Positions 52,101 to 63,300 of a stretch of DNA of 64,000 nt are shown one piece after another. The DNA is from Paraconiothyrium sp. Pb-2020. Taxonomy: Eukaryota > Ascomycota > Dothideomycetes > Pleosporales > Didymosphaeriaceae. The notes below the pieces were generated by a model that was not told where the DNA came from, did not search any database, and saw only the letters and a program-made list of their open reading frames with translations. The stretch is taken from positions 372,001-436,000 of the forward strand of contig JAJUBI010000009.1 of assembly GCA_022419385.1 (NCBI GenBank), in the 5' to 3' direction. The position numbers and the translations under genes were made by a program. Numbering within the stretch: the first letter of the stretch is position 1; the number at the start of each line of letters is the position of its first letter.

Positions 52101-52762
52101 CCGGGATTCTCGCGACGTCGTAAGCGCTCGTTGTGTGACCAGACCGCCCAGGCTATGTACAACGAACACGATCTTTCGATCTAGCTGTTATTTCAGGAGT
52201 CAGACCACCAGAGTGTGAAAGGGCTTGGTAGGGAATGCTCACATCATGCTGTCTTTTCCTTGACAATTTCCCCAAAAGGTCTTTAGCATAGCCCGATATC
52301 CCGTCTTGTGCAGCCTGGCCCCAGAAGTTGAAAACGTCTGCATCATATCCAAAGGTCATAATGCGTGCGTTGCTTGTGTCCTTCTTGATAAGATCCCTAG
52401 GCCAGTGTGTGTTACTGTCTTCACAGAGCCATGTCGAGTATGCGTTTCCAGTAAGACCGTGCAGGAAGACAATATCTAGAGTTGCTGAATCAGGATTGTG
52501 TAGGACCTTCAGCCCGAGGCTGTCCTTCTTAGAGAAGCTATCGATCGCATGGTCTGCCGGAGGGATAGCATCATTGCTCTGTGGACCAGGATCTGCACCT
52601 TACACGAGAGTGCTGTCAGAGATGTCATACATATCATCGGAAGGACAACTTACTCGTCTCGTTCTGCTGTGATTGATTTGTGACTCCAAGGCTAGGTGGG
52701 ACAGAGGAGGCAACGCGCTTAGTCCGTCCCAGAGTAATCAGCTTTTTGAAAGACGGTGCCAT
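49189..52762 (-). CDS. Lipase-like (SesB-type)/NB-ARC/TPR fungal NLR
   Basis: Six exons: 52762-52654, 52592-52243, 52184-51753, 51705-51609, 51551-51359 and 51304-49189 (1098 aa; the exon 2 acceptor may be six bases earlier). The N-terminal domain is an alpha/beta hydrolase of the SesB/putative lipase class: DIVFLHGLTGNAYSTW, nucleophile Ser164 in VVHSLGGLV, FLGTPHHGSDLAKWG and ANHINMTKF, which supplies the late histidine. The NB-ARC follows with Walker A GLGGVGKS (residues 389-396), Walker B WLMIVDNADD, ILFTSRSRDV and MPLALTQAAAFI. The C-terminus has about seven 42-residue TPR units (NNLGIILERRGQYDQAEAMH type). Fungal proteins of this layout act in programmed cell death and non-self recognition: TPR binding is thought to trigger NB-ARC oligomerisation and activate the hydrolase. 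Confidence 0.9.
49381..49758 (-). repeat. Three near-identical 126-bp TPR repeats
   Basis: Units at 49381-49506, 49507-49632 and 49633-49758 each encode 42 residues (LTYWEQGRYKEAEALQVQ core). Two of them carry a 60-base stretch that appears identical by eye. Units 1 and 3 share extra identity not found in unit 2, which fits recombination or conversion among units. Confidence 0.85.
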
Positions 52763-53693
52763 CTCCTCTCCATGATAAGAGGACTGAATAGCGCTGGCAT
52801 GGACGAGTTCGAAGAAAGCGAGGCGATATCGTAGCTGCGTGTATCTTCAGTAGGCGATCATGCCGATGGCGATGGGCGACCTGTACAAGCGAGGGCGGGG
52901 TTGTGCTCGCACCATAGCCTTGTTATTGAGGTTTCTACGGCACTGGAGGGGGATAACGTAGCTATTGGTCCAAGCCGTCGTTACACAACATTTCAGCTAC
53001 CTCGTATCGCTCCTGCCGATCCAATGAGCAGCGTAGCTTAGCGCTAGCGTTGTTCACCGGAAGGCTTAGATGCGCCGGGACCCCTGCACGAGTGGCACTC
53101 TCAATTAAGCGTGCAGCCGCTATTTCGATACGCAAGATGCATACATGCCTTGGGCTTTCCTATTCTCACAGATCCTCATACGGGGCGAGCTCGAGAGAGT
53201 CTCTACCTAATATCGCCCCCAAGCCTGACTCAACCTAGAACGATGCGCGAGGGGGTGTCATTACATAGCCTAATCGCGCATTCTTCTTTGGCTACACACT
53301 GTGTACATGGTGCAAACGGCGGGAAGAGACTGACTGGCCAGTGAATAACAGATTCCTCCCTCCAATTTAATCTGAAGAGATAATGCACTTACGGCCGTCA
53401 TAATTTCTCGATGCCAAAACCCAGAGCAGCTTGACACAGCGGAACCATTGTTAGTAACAAGAAGAGGCGAGAATCATTGTCGAATGCACTCACTGCGAAA
53501 GTAGGAAAACCTGAATACCGTTTAAAACATTCATCATAGTATAACGGAAGTGTTTAACAATGTAAGAAAGACATGTAGTAATATAACAGAACTTGGTATA
53601 TGACTATGAATTGTGTACAATCGTATGTATCCCGCTCAATGCGTAATCTAGATGACTCCAGTGTCATGTCTATACAACCACCTCGTCATCCCG
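52763..53693. other. Intergenic, NLR promoter
   Basis: 931 bp upstream of the lipase-NB-ARC-TPR gene and downstream of the Cys-rich gene. No supported gene. Confidence 0.45.
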
Positions 53694-53873
53694 TTAATTG
53701 CACTTCGAGTCCTTCGATTCGTCGTTTCGGCATTCCTCCATATTATGGTCGCATGAAGGGCAAGTCGGGAGGCGCTCCTGGGAATTGTAGTCGCAGGCAC
53801 AACAGTAATAACTCTTAGGTGGACATCGAGACCCGTCAAGGCACGGTTCGTAATTTTCGCCACATGGTGCCAT
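53694..53873 (-). CDS. 59-aa Cys-rich zinc-ribbon-like protein (copy 1)
   Basis: A single-exon frame with a strong start context (aaaaccATGG) encodes 59 residues with ten cysteines: MAPCGENYEPCLDGSRC, then SYYCCACDYNSQERLPTC, PSCDHNMEEC and a terminal KCN. The core spacing Cys-Cys-x-Cys-x10-Cys-x2-Cys-x-His-x4-Cys is identical to that in the gene at 54730-54915. No hydrophobic leader exists, so it is probably intracellular and zinc-binding rather than a secreted disulfide effector. Small proteins of this general look occur as hypotheticals in Pleosporales as far as I recall. Function unknown. Confidence 0.68.
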   Translation of the reverse strand: MAPCGENYEPCLDGSRCPPKSYYCCACDYNSQERLPTCPSCDHNMEECRNDESKDSKCN

Positions 53874-54401
53874 GGTTTTCAGTGGATGCCTGGAGAGTGG
53901 TGATCGAGAGTTGTAATCGTGTGTTCTTTCGAGTAAGGTTGGGTCCGCAAAGCTGTTGGGGGTGCGGACGTGTAGTGGTGAATGAGCGTAGATGTTATTT
54001 CTGTTTTGATAGAGAGTTAGAAATACAGATTCTTATATCCATTAGCATGCTCATAGATATTGGATAGCAGGTGACTGTTCAGGCGATTGGAACCAGAGTC
54101 ACACTCAAGCTCTCCAGTAGAGGAGTCATATCGAGATTGACTCCGGCTGCCGAACCTCGACAATCATACAAATATTCGTAATCCAATGTCATGATGCAAG
54201 CAAGATGTATATATCACTGCGCTGCGGGAAATGTGCTTTGGAGTCGGCGAAGGAATTTTCCAAGTGTGTTGGAAAGTCACGTGACTTCAATATACCCGAC
54301 GCATGATGGAAGGCCAGCACTCCTTATTATGACCAAGTGGGGTGTATATTTAAGTAGTATTGTGCGCCTAATTCACTATCAACTCAGATCTCAAGAGAAA
54401 C
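53874..54401. other. Intergenic with TATA-like box
   Basis: Divergent region between the 59-aa gene (minus) and the candidate 71-aa gene (plus). A tatattta box sits near 54344-54351. Confidence 0.4.
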
Positions 54402-54660
54402 ATGTCGAACATAGGACCCTTATATCAAGACAAGACCAAACTCAATTCTAGTATGAGCAGCGACGAGACTGCGTCCTCCGCAAACGTTACAATCAGGCAA
54501 CAAAATCGGCAAAGCGTATGTAAATGGGCAATGACACAAATCAATTACCTACGGCCAGTCTAATCCGCTCAAGCCCATACCCAGCTCTAGAATGCTAAAC
54601 TCCCGTCCCCAACCGATGCTCGACAAATGCACAGACAGAACCTCATCACCTAGAATATAA
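54402..54660 (+). CDS. Candidate 71-aa protein, one intron
   Basis: The ATG lies about 50 bp after a TATA-like box and follows a typical leader (agagaaacATGTCG). Exon 1 (54402-54515) encodes MSNIGPLYQDKTKLNSS and on to VTIRQQNRQS; a gtatgt donor and a ccag acceptor define a 43-nt intron; exon 2 (54559-54660) ends at TAA. Unspliced, it would end after 53 residues. The product is hydrophilic and rich in Ser, Asn and Gln, without signal peptide. Weak points are the short intron without a clear branch site and the lack of a recognised family. Confidence 0.35.
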
Positions 54661-54729
54661 ACCCCAAACACCAATCTATCCATACTCAGGAAACCACACG
54701 TGGGACCAAAGCTTCAAAAGTGCTGCCAC

Positions 54730-54915
54730 CTAACCACCCAGCCACTTACACCCGTTCACATTCGCCTTATCCGCCTGCCAACAATCCCATATCCTGTGAT
54801 AGCATCTCCAACAACTGCTCATGTGGCCTATGTCAGTTTGGTTGCATTTACAGCAGCGCGACCGTCTGGGCTGGGGGCCTATAGGTTGTTTGGGGTTGGT
54901 ATTGCCTTTGCCCAT
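54730..54915 (-). CDS. 61-aa Cys-rich zinc-ribbon-like protein (copy 2)
   Basis: A single-exon ATG frame encodes 61 residues: a basic/proline N-terminus (MGKGNTNPKQPIGPQPRRSR), the core CCKCNQTDIGHMSSC, WRCYHRIWDC, and a tail with one more Cys (NGCKWLGG). The spacing Cys-Cys-x-Cys-x10-Cys-x2-Cys-x-His-x4-Cys is the same as in the gene 0.9 kb away, while the remaining residues differ strongly. This points to an ancient tandem paralog kept for its metal site. No signal peptide. Confidence 0.65.
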   Translation of the reverse strand: MGKGNTNPKQPIGPQPRRSRCCKCNQTDIGHMSSCWRCYHRIWDCWQADKANVNGCKWLGG

Positions 54916-56345
54916 GGCCGATTTGGGGGTTGTAGACTGTAGGTAGGTATATGATTGTTCGCGAGTTTGGATTTGCAGTGGTGTCGTGTGATTTGCTTTG
55001 AAGGCTTCGTAATCGTACTTGGGCGGTGTATTGCTGTTATGATAGAAGAAAGACCTAGAGGCAGACTTTGGGGTTTATATACTGTAGCAGATCCTGTACG
55101 ATTGACGTGCGTGTGAACTGTCGACATCAATGCAACGCATCCAATTGTCATCCTCTCCACTTGTCACAGAACTCAAGCAAAACTCCAAACTTCTCCATTG
55201 GATGAAGCAGTGAGTCAGTGTTGTAGAGTGTGACAAAACGCCGTCTTGCAGTCTCCCAACACCAAGGAGACTCATTGAAGTACCATCCACTCCATTCGAC
55301 TCTACATTCAAGCAAACTTCCTCGCTCCCCCACCGACGTGCCACTAAGGCGAACGGCATCACGCCATTAGCCCTGACTCAACCGTAGCTTCCAGTCGCAC
55401 CTTTATCGTGACAGAGCGCAATCTTCCCCTCGTCTTATTGACCCGACCTCCCCATCAGCCGATGCATTTCCACTCACCATACCACCACTCCTTCCCTACG
55501 CAACCTCTCTTCTCCGCACAATCCCACCCATCCACTCTAGCATCAAATCGCTCATGCCATTACCAGCTCCCACACTCCTCATCATACCCCATATACTCCC
55601 CTCACTACTTCACTTCCCCTCCAAATCATCACTTCCCCTCGACACCATCTCTTACCCCCATCCCCCTTCCAGCACCATACCTCCCCCCTACAGCCCTCCC
55701 CCCTCTACACTCCCACAGACTAGCCCTCAGCCAGATCAACACCTAACTCCCAGCACCGCTACATTACCCCCAATGACTCCTCAGCGCTCTATCCCGTACC
55801 TCCCCTCGACGTCAGGTTGAAAATAGTGCATAAGCTCACATTCCGCCCCGCTTTACTTTTCAAAATATGTAGAGGGGGGTTTGAGCGCGTGTCAACAGCC
55901 GCCACCCTGAAGGCTTCAGAGGGAGATGTCTCGGTCTAGAAAATATGAGTAGAGAGTGGAGGAGTGGCGGGGTTGGGAAGGATAGGAGGGTCATGAATTT
56001 GGATGGAGCTTGTGAAAGTTGGTGTGAGCGTGACTCGCTACGACTTATTCGACGGAAGTGAGTCTTTATTACGCTGATATTGTGGTGAAATACGGGGGAA
56101 GAGTGATAGATGCACACTGCAGCGAGCGGGTAAAGCAAGAAAAAAAGAAAAGATCAGACAACATATCCATCTCTGCGTCGATGTATTCATGCTACGCACC
56201 GAGTCTTAAACACAACGAATATGTTCATGCTACCATGTAACCGCGAGCAACATTCTCCATCATCATCAATCTTTCCACCAAATCCCAATGTGCTATTCCT
56301 GACCGTCAAATATGCCCCCTTTATCTTCGTGTTTGTAGCATGCAA
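54916..56345. other. Intergenic with strand-asymmetric G-poor tract
   Basis: 1.4 kb upstream of the 61-aa gene. From about 55425 to 55830 the plus strand is composed almost wholly of C, T and A, with long CCC/CT/CA runs. Open frames through it are low complexity (Pro/Ser/His/Thr) and are best explained by composition, so no gene is called. Confidence 0.5.
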
Positions 56346-59300
56346 TCAATGCCCCCCGCAATGGCCCGACTTCATCATGTCAATACCCGCAGCAACACAT
56401 CTCAGTTGCGCGCCATATTTCCCATCCGCAAAGTCCGGTGCAGAGAACCCCTTATGAATCGCGTCCGCCTCATGCAGCGCCTTCTGCGCCGTAACATTCA
56501 TGTATGCCTCGCAGAAAGCGCAGTACCAGGTAGTTACCTTGGCATAACCCAGCTTCTCGACACAGCGGCGATGGAAAAACTGTATCGAGCAGTTATCGTA
56601 CATGCACTCGACCAAATCATGGTGGTCTTCGTGGTTGTGGGGAGGTACGTTGTCCTTGCAGTAGCAGATAGCCTCTTCTTCGGGCCTAGTCTCGCATTTC
56701 TTGCGCAGAGATTCGAGGAGCTCTTCTGTAATGTTAGTGCGGCAGCCGACCATGCGAAGGCGCTCGTTCTTATCTGCTAGATTCTGGAACTGGTCGATGA
56801 GCTTGAGGATCCGGCCCTTGGAGTAGCCGCGTACGTAGTCTTTGACCTCCCAGCGGAGTCGATTCGGCAGGGATGGGGATTCCATCTGCTTCGGAGTGAC
56901 TGCTTCGACGAACCAGTGCCGACCTTCAGTGCAGAGCCAAAGGTACAGGTCCTCGTCCACGAGCATGAGTCTACCTTTCGTCTCGGGCTGACTCTCGAAG
57001 AAGTGCATCAGCTTCTGTGCCTGAATGCAATTGAAGGGGCCAATTTGATATGGATGTGTCTCCGCATAGACGATATACTTGTCATTGGTTGGGTCGACGG
57101 GATCGATGCACGCGCAGTAAGTCTTGTGGTACGGACAATCGGGTGTTCCCGAAGCTTCCCATGGACATCCGCCAATGAACAGAGTATCTGCGTGTTCTTG
57201 GTATGCGGGATGCATCGAGGAGAACAGTAGATCAGATGGGCCATCGACTTTGAGGAACCCTGCAAATTTCACCCAATCTTTGTGTCGGCCAAGTTTAGAT
57301 ATTGAGGGCGGCATAGACGCTGACTCGTACTTAGGTGACTCAGAATGACCAGGCTCGCCCTTAGGGGTCGTAACGCTATCTGCCACTGGTTTGCTCACAA
57401 TAGAGGCTGCCAACATTGCAGGGATCAACTTCGGCGCTTGATCACTGCTGGGAGGAGGAACTTCTAGGAGTGGATCTAAGGAATGAAGCCACGAAACCAA
57501 AGGTGTCTCCTTCTTTGCATGCATCGTATGCCTGAGGCGCTGGATTCCGTCCTCCAATGTATCCCTAGACAGTTCGAGATGGGCTCCGTTAACATCGTCT
57601 GAGACGTCAGCTCCCGCAACTTTCGAGATTGATCCCTGAGTACATGGTGATCTCAGGGCTTGATCAGCTTCAGCCACCGGTTCTTTCGCAAGTACATTGT
57701 AGGGAGTCGAAACCTCGGAGGATGGACTCCCTACTTCCGTGTCACCAAGAAGTTCATCTACCTCCTTGGAGGCCAGAGGTTCGTTCTCCGCGGCCCGCCT
57801 AGCTTTCCGCTCAGCCTCACGCTGCTTCTTTCTATCCTTCTTCTTTCTCGACTCAATAGGGAGCTGTTCGACGTTTGGCGACTTTGTAACTCCAGGAGGT
57901 GCTTTCAGCTCCAGTTTCTGCAGGTGCATTTCCTCTGTCTCCAATCGGAGACGTGCTTCGGCGGAGTCCAGTTGTTTCTTTCGCTCTTGGCCTAGCACCT
58001 TGGTCTCAGGCCTCCTATCCACAGAATTAGCTGGGGCCGAAGTTATCGGATTGTTCTGTACGTACCATTGTGCAGCATCCTGTCCCAGTTTCTTTGCTCT
58101 CTGGCGCCGCTCAGTTTCATCTTGGTACATGGAAGCTATCACGCCCACTCGCATCGGCTTTAGCGAATGCTGAGGAGCCTTGGGAGTTGCGTGGGAAGTA
58201 GAGCCCTTGGGCGGCCCACTCGAAGGGCGGCTAGCATCGCTCTGTTTACCTGAAGCACGGGTTGGAGTCGTAGTAGGACCTACCGTCTGCCAGCCATCGT
58301 TCTCGTCAGGTGCAGGACAGTCACTCAATGACTCGCTTGACGACAGAGTCTGTGCATTCGCCCTGAGTGCCTCGGGTGGTTTGAGGATGTTACGGTGCTT
58401 CCAAGGATTATGGAACTTGCCCTTTGCTGGCGGGATGATGTCGGTGTTGACAATTCTCAGTGAAGGAGGCGGCTTCAGCGCACCCTCTTTCGGTGGATCC
58501 CTAGTCTCCTGAACGGCAACGACCTTTCCCAGAATACCGTTGCTACCGATCTTCCTGTATGAGTGTTCGATGTGCCGCCGATCAGCATCATGTAAGGTGG
58601 CTGAAGATAAGTGCCGGAGATTGTTCTGCGTCGCGATGTCTTCTGGATCAATTTCTTCTTCCTCCTCGACAGCCGTCAAACTATCGGCAGAAGTGGACGC
58701 CGAGCCGGCAGATTGATACTTCTCACCAGTCTTCCAGTCCTTTGCTGCGTAACGGTTTGCCATAATGTCGTAGCTGGCTCGGTTCGTATATCTTAAGAAA
58801 GAGGCCCTTCGCATCCTGATCTCAAGCTCGTCTTTCTTGGCCTGTACCAAATCCATGATGACTAGATCTTTGAATTCCGACACCAGCGTCTTGAAGTTTG
58901 ATAGTTCCTTTTTGCGCAAACCGCGGTTCCTCTCATTGCGCTTGAGTAATTCGGCGATGTGAAGGATCTCGAGGATACGGTTGATCTCAGCGCCGAAATC
59001 AATATCTGCATCTGGGATGTGGGCAAAGAGACGGATGTCGCTTCGCTTTTGGCCGTCGTTGTAGCATTGCGCGTTATATTTCAAATGCTGCTCTATCTCT
59101 TCAATCTCCTCGGGGTTGTCCGGGTTCCCGTTGGCCGCTTGGGAAGCTGCCGGATGTAGAACGGAGTCGATGTACCTGATGTCATCTTGCGTAACGACCT
59201 TGGATCTGCTCGCGGCTCTCATTTGCCTCTTATGTTCTTTTCTCTCTCTCTTCTTCAACGGTACTGCATCGCCTGATGTATTTGACAGATCGTCACTTCC

Positions 59301-59750
59301 ACGCGTGTCCGTGTCCCTGAACATTGCCCTGCCTCGGTCGTCCTCGTCCTCAGGGATGATGGGCCAGTCTTCACCGCAAGCCTCATATATGCCCCGGATC
59401 TGCTCGCACATTTCATGATGGCGCTTGTAGTGGTGTTCATCGATGTGCATGCACATGTCGCATGTGTGGCCACGGTTCCGCATGAACATGGCTTGATGAA
59501 AGCGGAAACATGGCTCAGCATGCGGTCCGAAGCAGGTGTTCTTCGCCCCGGGGTGTGACAAGGGCCGGTCGCAGAAGCCGCAATGGTGCTCTGCCGAAGA
59601 TTAGCATATGAAGAATATGAAAGCACGAAGGCGCGAGGGATATTCTCGGTTGCACTTACTGAGGGCATCAGAGTCCTCCCACCTGTTTACTGTTAGTCGG
59701 TGTTCTGCACTTGAGGAAGGTACTTGCCGAAACAGAATCGTCTTGCCCAT
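56346..59750 (-). CDS. Large Cys/His-rich and PHD-finger protein
   Basis: Exons: 59750-59728, 59682-59660 and 59590-56346 (1096 aa). The first intron appears to be GC-AG: the sequence after exon 1 is gcaagt, and joining there gives MGKTILFRWEDSDALKHHCG; a GT donor four bases later leads to a stop unless a different acceptor is used. The N-terminus is a Cys/His cluster (HHCGFCDRP, CFRFHQAMF, HTCDMCMHIDEHHYKRHHEMC) that probably binds zinc. A long, mostly disordered, charged middle follows with helical parts (KKKDRKKQREAERKARR). The C-terminus has a PHD-like finger (CYCKDN, DLVECMYDNC, FFHRRCVEKLG, TTWYCAFC) at about residues 990-1042. PHD fingers usually read histone H3 tails; a chromatin role is inferred. 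Confidence 0.82.
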
Positions 59751-60318
59751 GGCGAATGGCGACTATATCAGAATGCGAGAACAAATTACAGTAGGCCAGA
59801 CAACAATCCAAGTTTATGTATGGGGTCGTTGGGTTGTTCTGGGTGTGTTGATGTATCGATGGGGTGCGGGAGTGGGGTACCACTTTATGAAACGGGCAAC
59901 TGCAGCCCTTCGCGACCTGTCGCTGTAGCGGTGAAATGGGTTAACGAACGGACCCACGCGTAGATTTCACGAGTAATACGACTGGAGAAGCGCTGCAGCG
60001 TGGCCCCTGCATAGAAATTGCAATTGTTGACTGTGTTGTACTAGCCAAAAGCCGTGAGTCACCCAGGAGACGCGCCACGCGGAGAAACAGCAGCAAAAAG
60101 AAAGGACAGTATAAAACACGTTAAGCGAGCGACTGGTTGAACAACGAAACTTCTGGAACGACAGGCGCAGTGAGGCTGACGGGTAACTGCTGAAGCGACC
60201 AGGCAGCGTGGAAGGTGCGACCATTTCCAGCCAGACCAACTCAAGATGTCCTGTAACGCGCTGTCCCGTGACGCCTGTCATTCACTCCACGCGCGCCGTG
60301 CGACATGCGGCACGAGCT
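59751..60318. other. Intergenic, no gene seen
   Basis: 568 bp holding the promoter of the PHD gene and the egt1 3' side. Nothing else supported. Confidence 0.45.
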
Positions 60319-63300
60319 CTACACGTCCTGTACTAGCCGTGCAGTAGCCCATACGTACCTGTGTGGGTCAGCAAAAGAAACACCACTGTTGCCTAAATTA
60401 CTTACGGGTAGTTGCGTTGGTACCAGTTGACGCTGCGTATGTCAGTGAGACCTCGCCTCGGCTTGCCTGGAAGACTCACAATGTCTTGCGCCCTGCAATT
60501 CGGCTATGCGTAGCCCACGAGCCTCCGAGCACGATGTTGTGCTTTCCGTCAAAGAAGTCCGCCGTGTAGCCAGGGTACAGTGGCATGGCTGAAAACCCAT
60601 CATGCTTCTCCAGAACAGTGCTGGTCTGGAAGGTCAAGTTAGAGAAGATGTCTCTCACAAGTCCACTCGCGGCTAACTCACCCATTCCCACGCGCCACCC
60701 AGATCCGATTGCCCGCAGAGCTTTCCGCCCTTGTCGGCAACGGAAACAGGGTGCCAGTGCTGGAATGCCGTATTCGTCCCCTCCAAGTCAATGAAGAGGT
60801 CGCGCGGCTTCGGACCGGTTACTGTGCCGGAGTTGCCGTTCGACCAACGGTGGGATGGTGGCGACTCAGACACGCCGTTGTTGATCAGATGCCTAAACAA
60901 TCAGTTGCAGCCTGGAAAGAAAGCATCTCTGCACGTACCCGTTTACGGCTGGGATCCTGTTCCCGTGCGTTTCTTCAAACTTCAGCGCCTTGCCGTGCTC
61001 CACATAGCTGTAAATGCTACGGGCTTCTTCCATGGTAGGGATGCGCCCTCCCATCCACCGAGCACAACTAGCCAGCTCATCGTAAGATGCTACGACTGGC
61101 CAGTCCAGCGCATGCTGGAGGGGGACGATCCCAAAAACTGTCCGGACGTATTTTCCCTGTGTGACCCCATCGATACTGTCACTGGCTCCATTGATGCCAT
61201 TCTGCACGCTATCCCGCTTGACAGCCACTTGGGCAACTGGGTCTGATGCGTCACACCACGAGGCAGGGAGTGCACTCTTTCCTGTCTGAACGAGATACTC
61301 GGCATACTCGCCGTTTGTGATAGGTCTTGCCTTTGCCTTGAATGACTTTACGCGTAGCGTACGGGGCGGCTTTTCGTTGTCCCAGCCAAAGTATCCGTCG
61401 GTGGAAGTCCCATCATCTGAATCGTTTAATCCAACATGTATATCAGACTCTGGAATCGTGAACCATTGGTTTTCGACCTTAGCCAACTGTGACTTCCGAG
61501 CAAGCGCTTCGAATGAAGGCAATACTGATCCCGGTGGAGGCAGGATTCTTTCGCTTTGGATAAGCATGTAGAGAAGTGTCTCCAGATGCATCGCTTCGTG
61601 CTCGAACGCTAACCATAAGGCGCGGGATACACGAGCGTTATCATGTGCAGCGTTTGAATCGTATACAGCCTTGGTTCTTACTCGAACTGCATCTTGGAAT
61701 TTCAATACGTCTTCAAGCGGTGGCCAAGTCTCTGGAATCTCGCTATGATCGTGACATTGCTCCGGGTTCTCCACATCAGGGTCGATACCCCGCTAAAAGA
61801 TCCGTGTATAGGACGCAGGCTCGGTAGGTTTTCCATCGGTAGCACGGGTCAAGTGTATATCGAGGAATGTCGGAATATGACCTAGGTAGAAGATGACCGC
61901 ATTTCGGAGCTTGATAGGCTTCGACAACAGCTCCTCCTTCGGAACCATATTTTGTGTGATTGCATCCCACGCAGCCCACAGTTCCTGCCATTCAGCAATG
62001 GACGGAACAGGTCTTGAGGCGTATTGTTCCGGTTTGGTCGGAAAGAAGAAAGCGGGCTTGGAGACAAAGTGTAGTCCTGGGAATGTTAGACATCAAGAGT
62101 GCTGGCGCGGAAGACACACAGGACGTACCATAATCACCCCTGAATGTACTGAACACGGTGTTGGGGACGAGGCCAGCTTCACTCCACAGATGCTCGATTT
62201 CTTCGGTGCTGAATTTCCAGCTTTCCTCGATGCGAATACGCTCGCCTTTCTTGAGTTGGACGCCGTCGATGACAACATCCTTTAGCGGTGACACGAACGC
62301 ACGATGATAGCCATCCTTTTCCACGAATTCACCGCGGTGTTCCCACTCGTCAGGTTTGAATGCCTCGGTACCCAGGATGCGGTTGGCATTCTTGAGTCCA
62401 TTGAGTGTGAAGTCTCGAGTTACCCCTTCGCTATCATTGTATGCCTCTGCAAAAAGGGGCACAATCAGCTATGATACGAGGGCAATTGCATTTCATTCAA
62501 GACTTACTGAACACACGTTCGGGGTCCTTGCATGAGTCGATTCCGATCAACATAGTGTCACCAGGTTGAAGTGCTTCACGAAATCCAGTTAGGAAAGGAG
62601 GAACATCGGCGCGGTTAAAGTTCCCCAGGCTCGAACCTAGCCATAGGATGAACTTCGGTTTCGCGCTGATCTTGGGTGACTTCAGCCATTCCAGGGCATG
62701 GTCGTAAGTACCGTACAGCCCCTTCAACTTGACATGCTGGTAATCTGTAGATAGGGTTAGCTTTGGGCTAGCAATGGTCGGCTGATTATTAATGATTTTG
62801 TTCACGCCGTCAATATGTAGACTAGATCCGCTTACTGGTCGGGATTTCGGCGAACGTTCGCTCCAATTCTGGTAGGGAAAGATCGACTGCGTAATACTCG
62901 ACGTCTTTGCCAAGGCGCTCAATGGCCTGTAAGAGGATGTTGACTTTACGCAGGTTGCTGCAGTGTAAATTAGTATCGGCCTCGGGCGGCGTGGTGCTTC
63001 ATATCCGGGCGGGCTCCTACCCGCTCCCCAGCTCAACGACAACCGATCCGGGCCGAACTCTTTCCGCAATCTGGTCGGCATAGGTCTCCAAAACTTCAAT
63101 CTCGGCATTGGTGAGATAGTAGTCCTTCACGTAAGTGATCTTTTCAAAGAGTCGCAGCCCCGCTTCATCGTACAGCAGCATGGTCGGGAGAGTCTTCTCC
63201 CCGCCAGCCTCAGGACGCAGGCCATCTTTGATATCCTGTAGGATATCGAATTCGGTTGGGCCAGGCCTGATGTCGATAATTTCGGTCGAAGTTTTCGAGG

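Noticed and set aside
55408..55820. Pro/Ser/His-rich plus-strand frames of 88-112 codons
   Set aside because: They follow from the G-poor base composition, which removes stop codons, rather than from coding selection.
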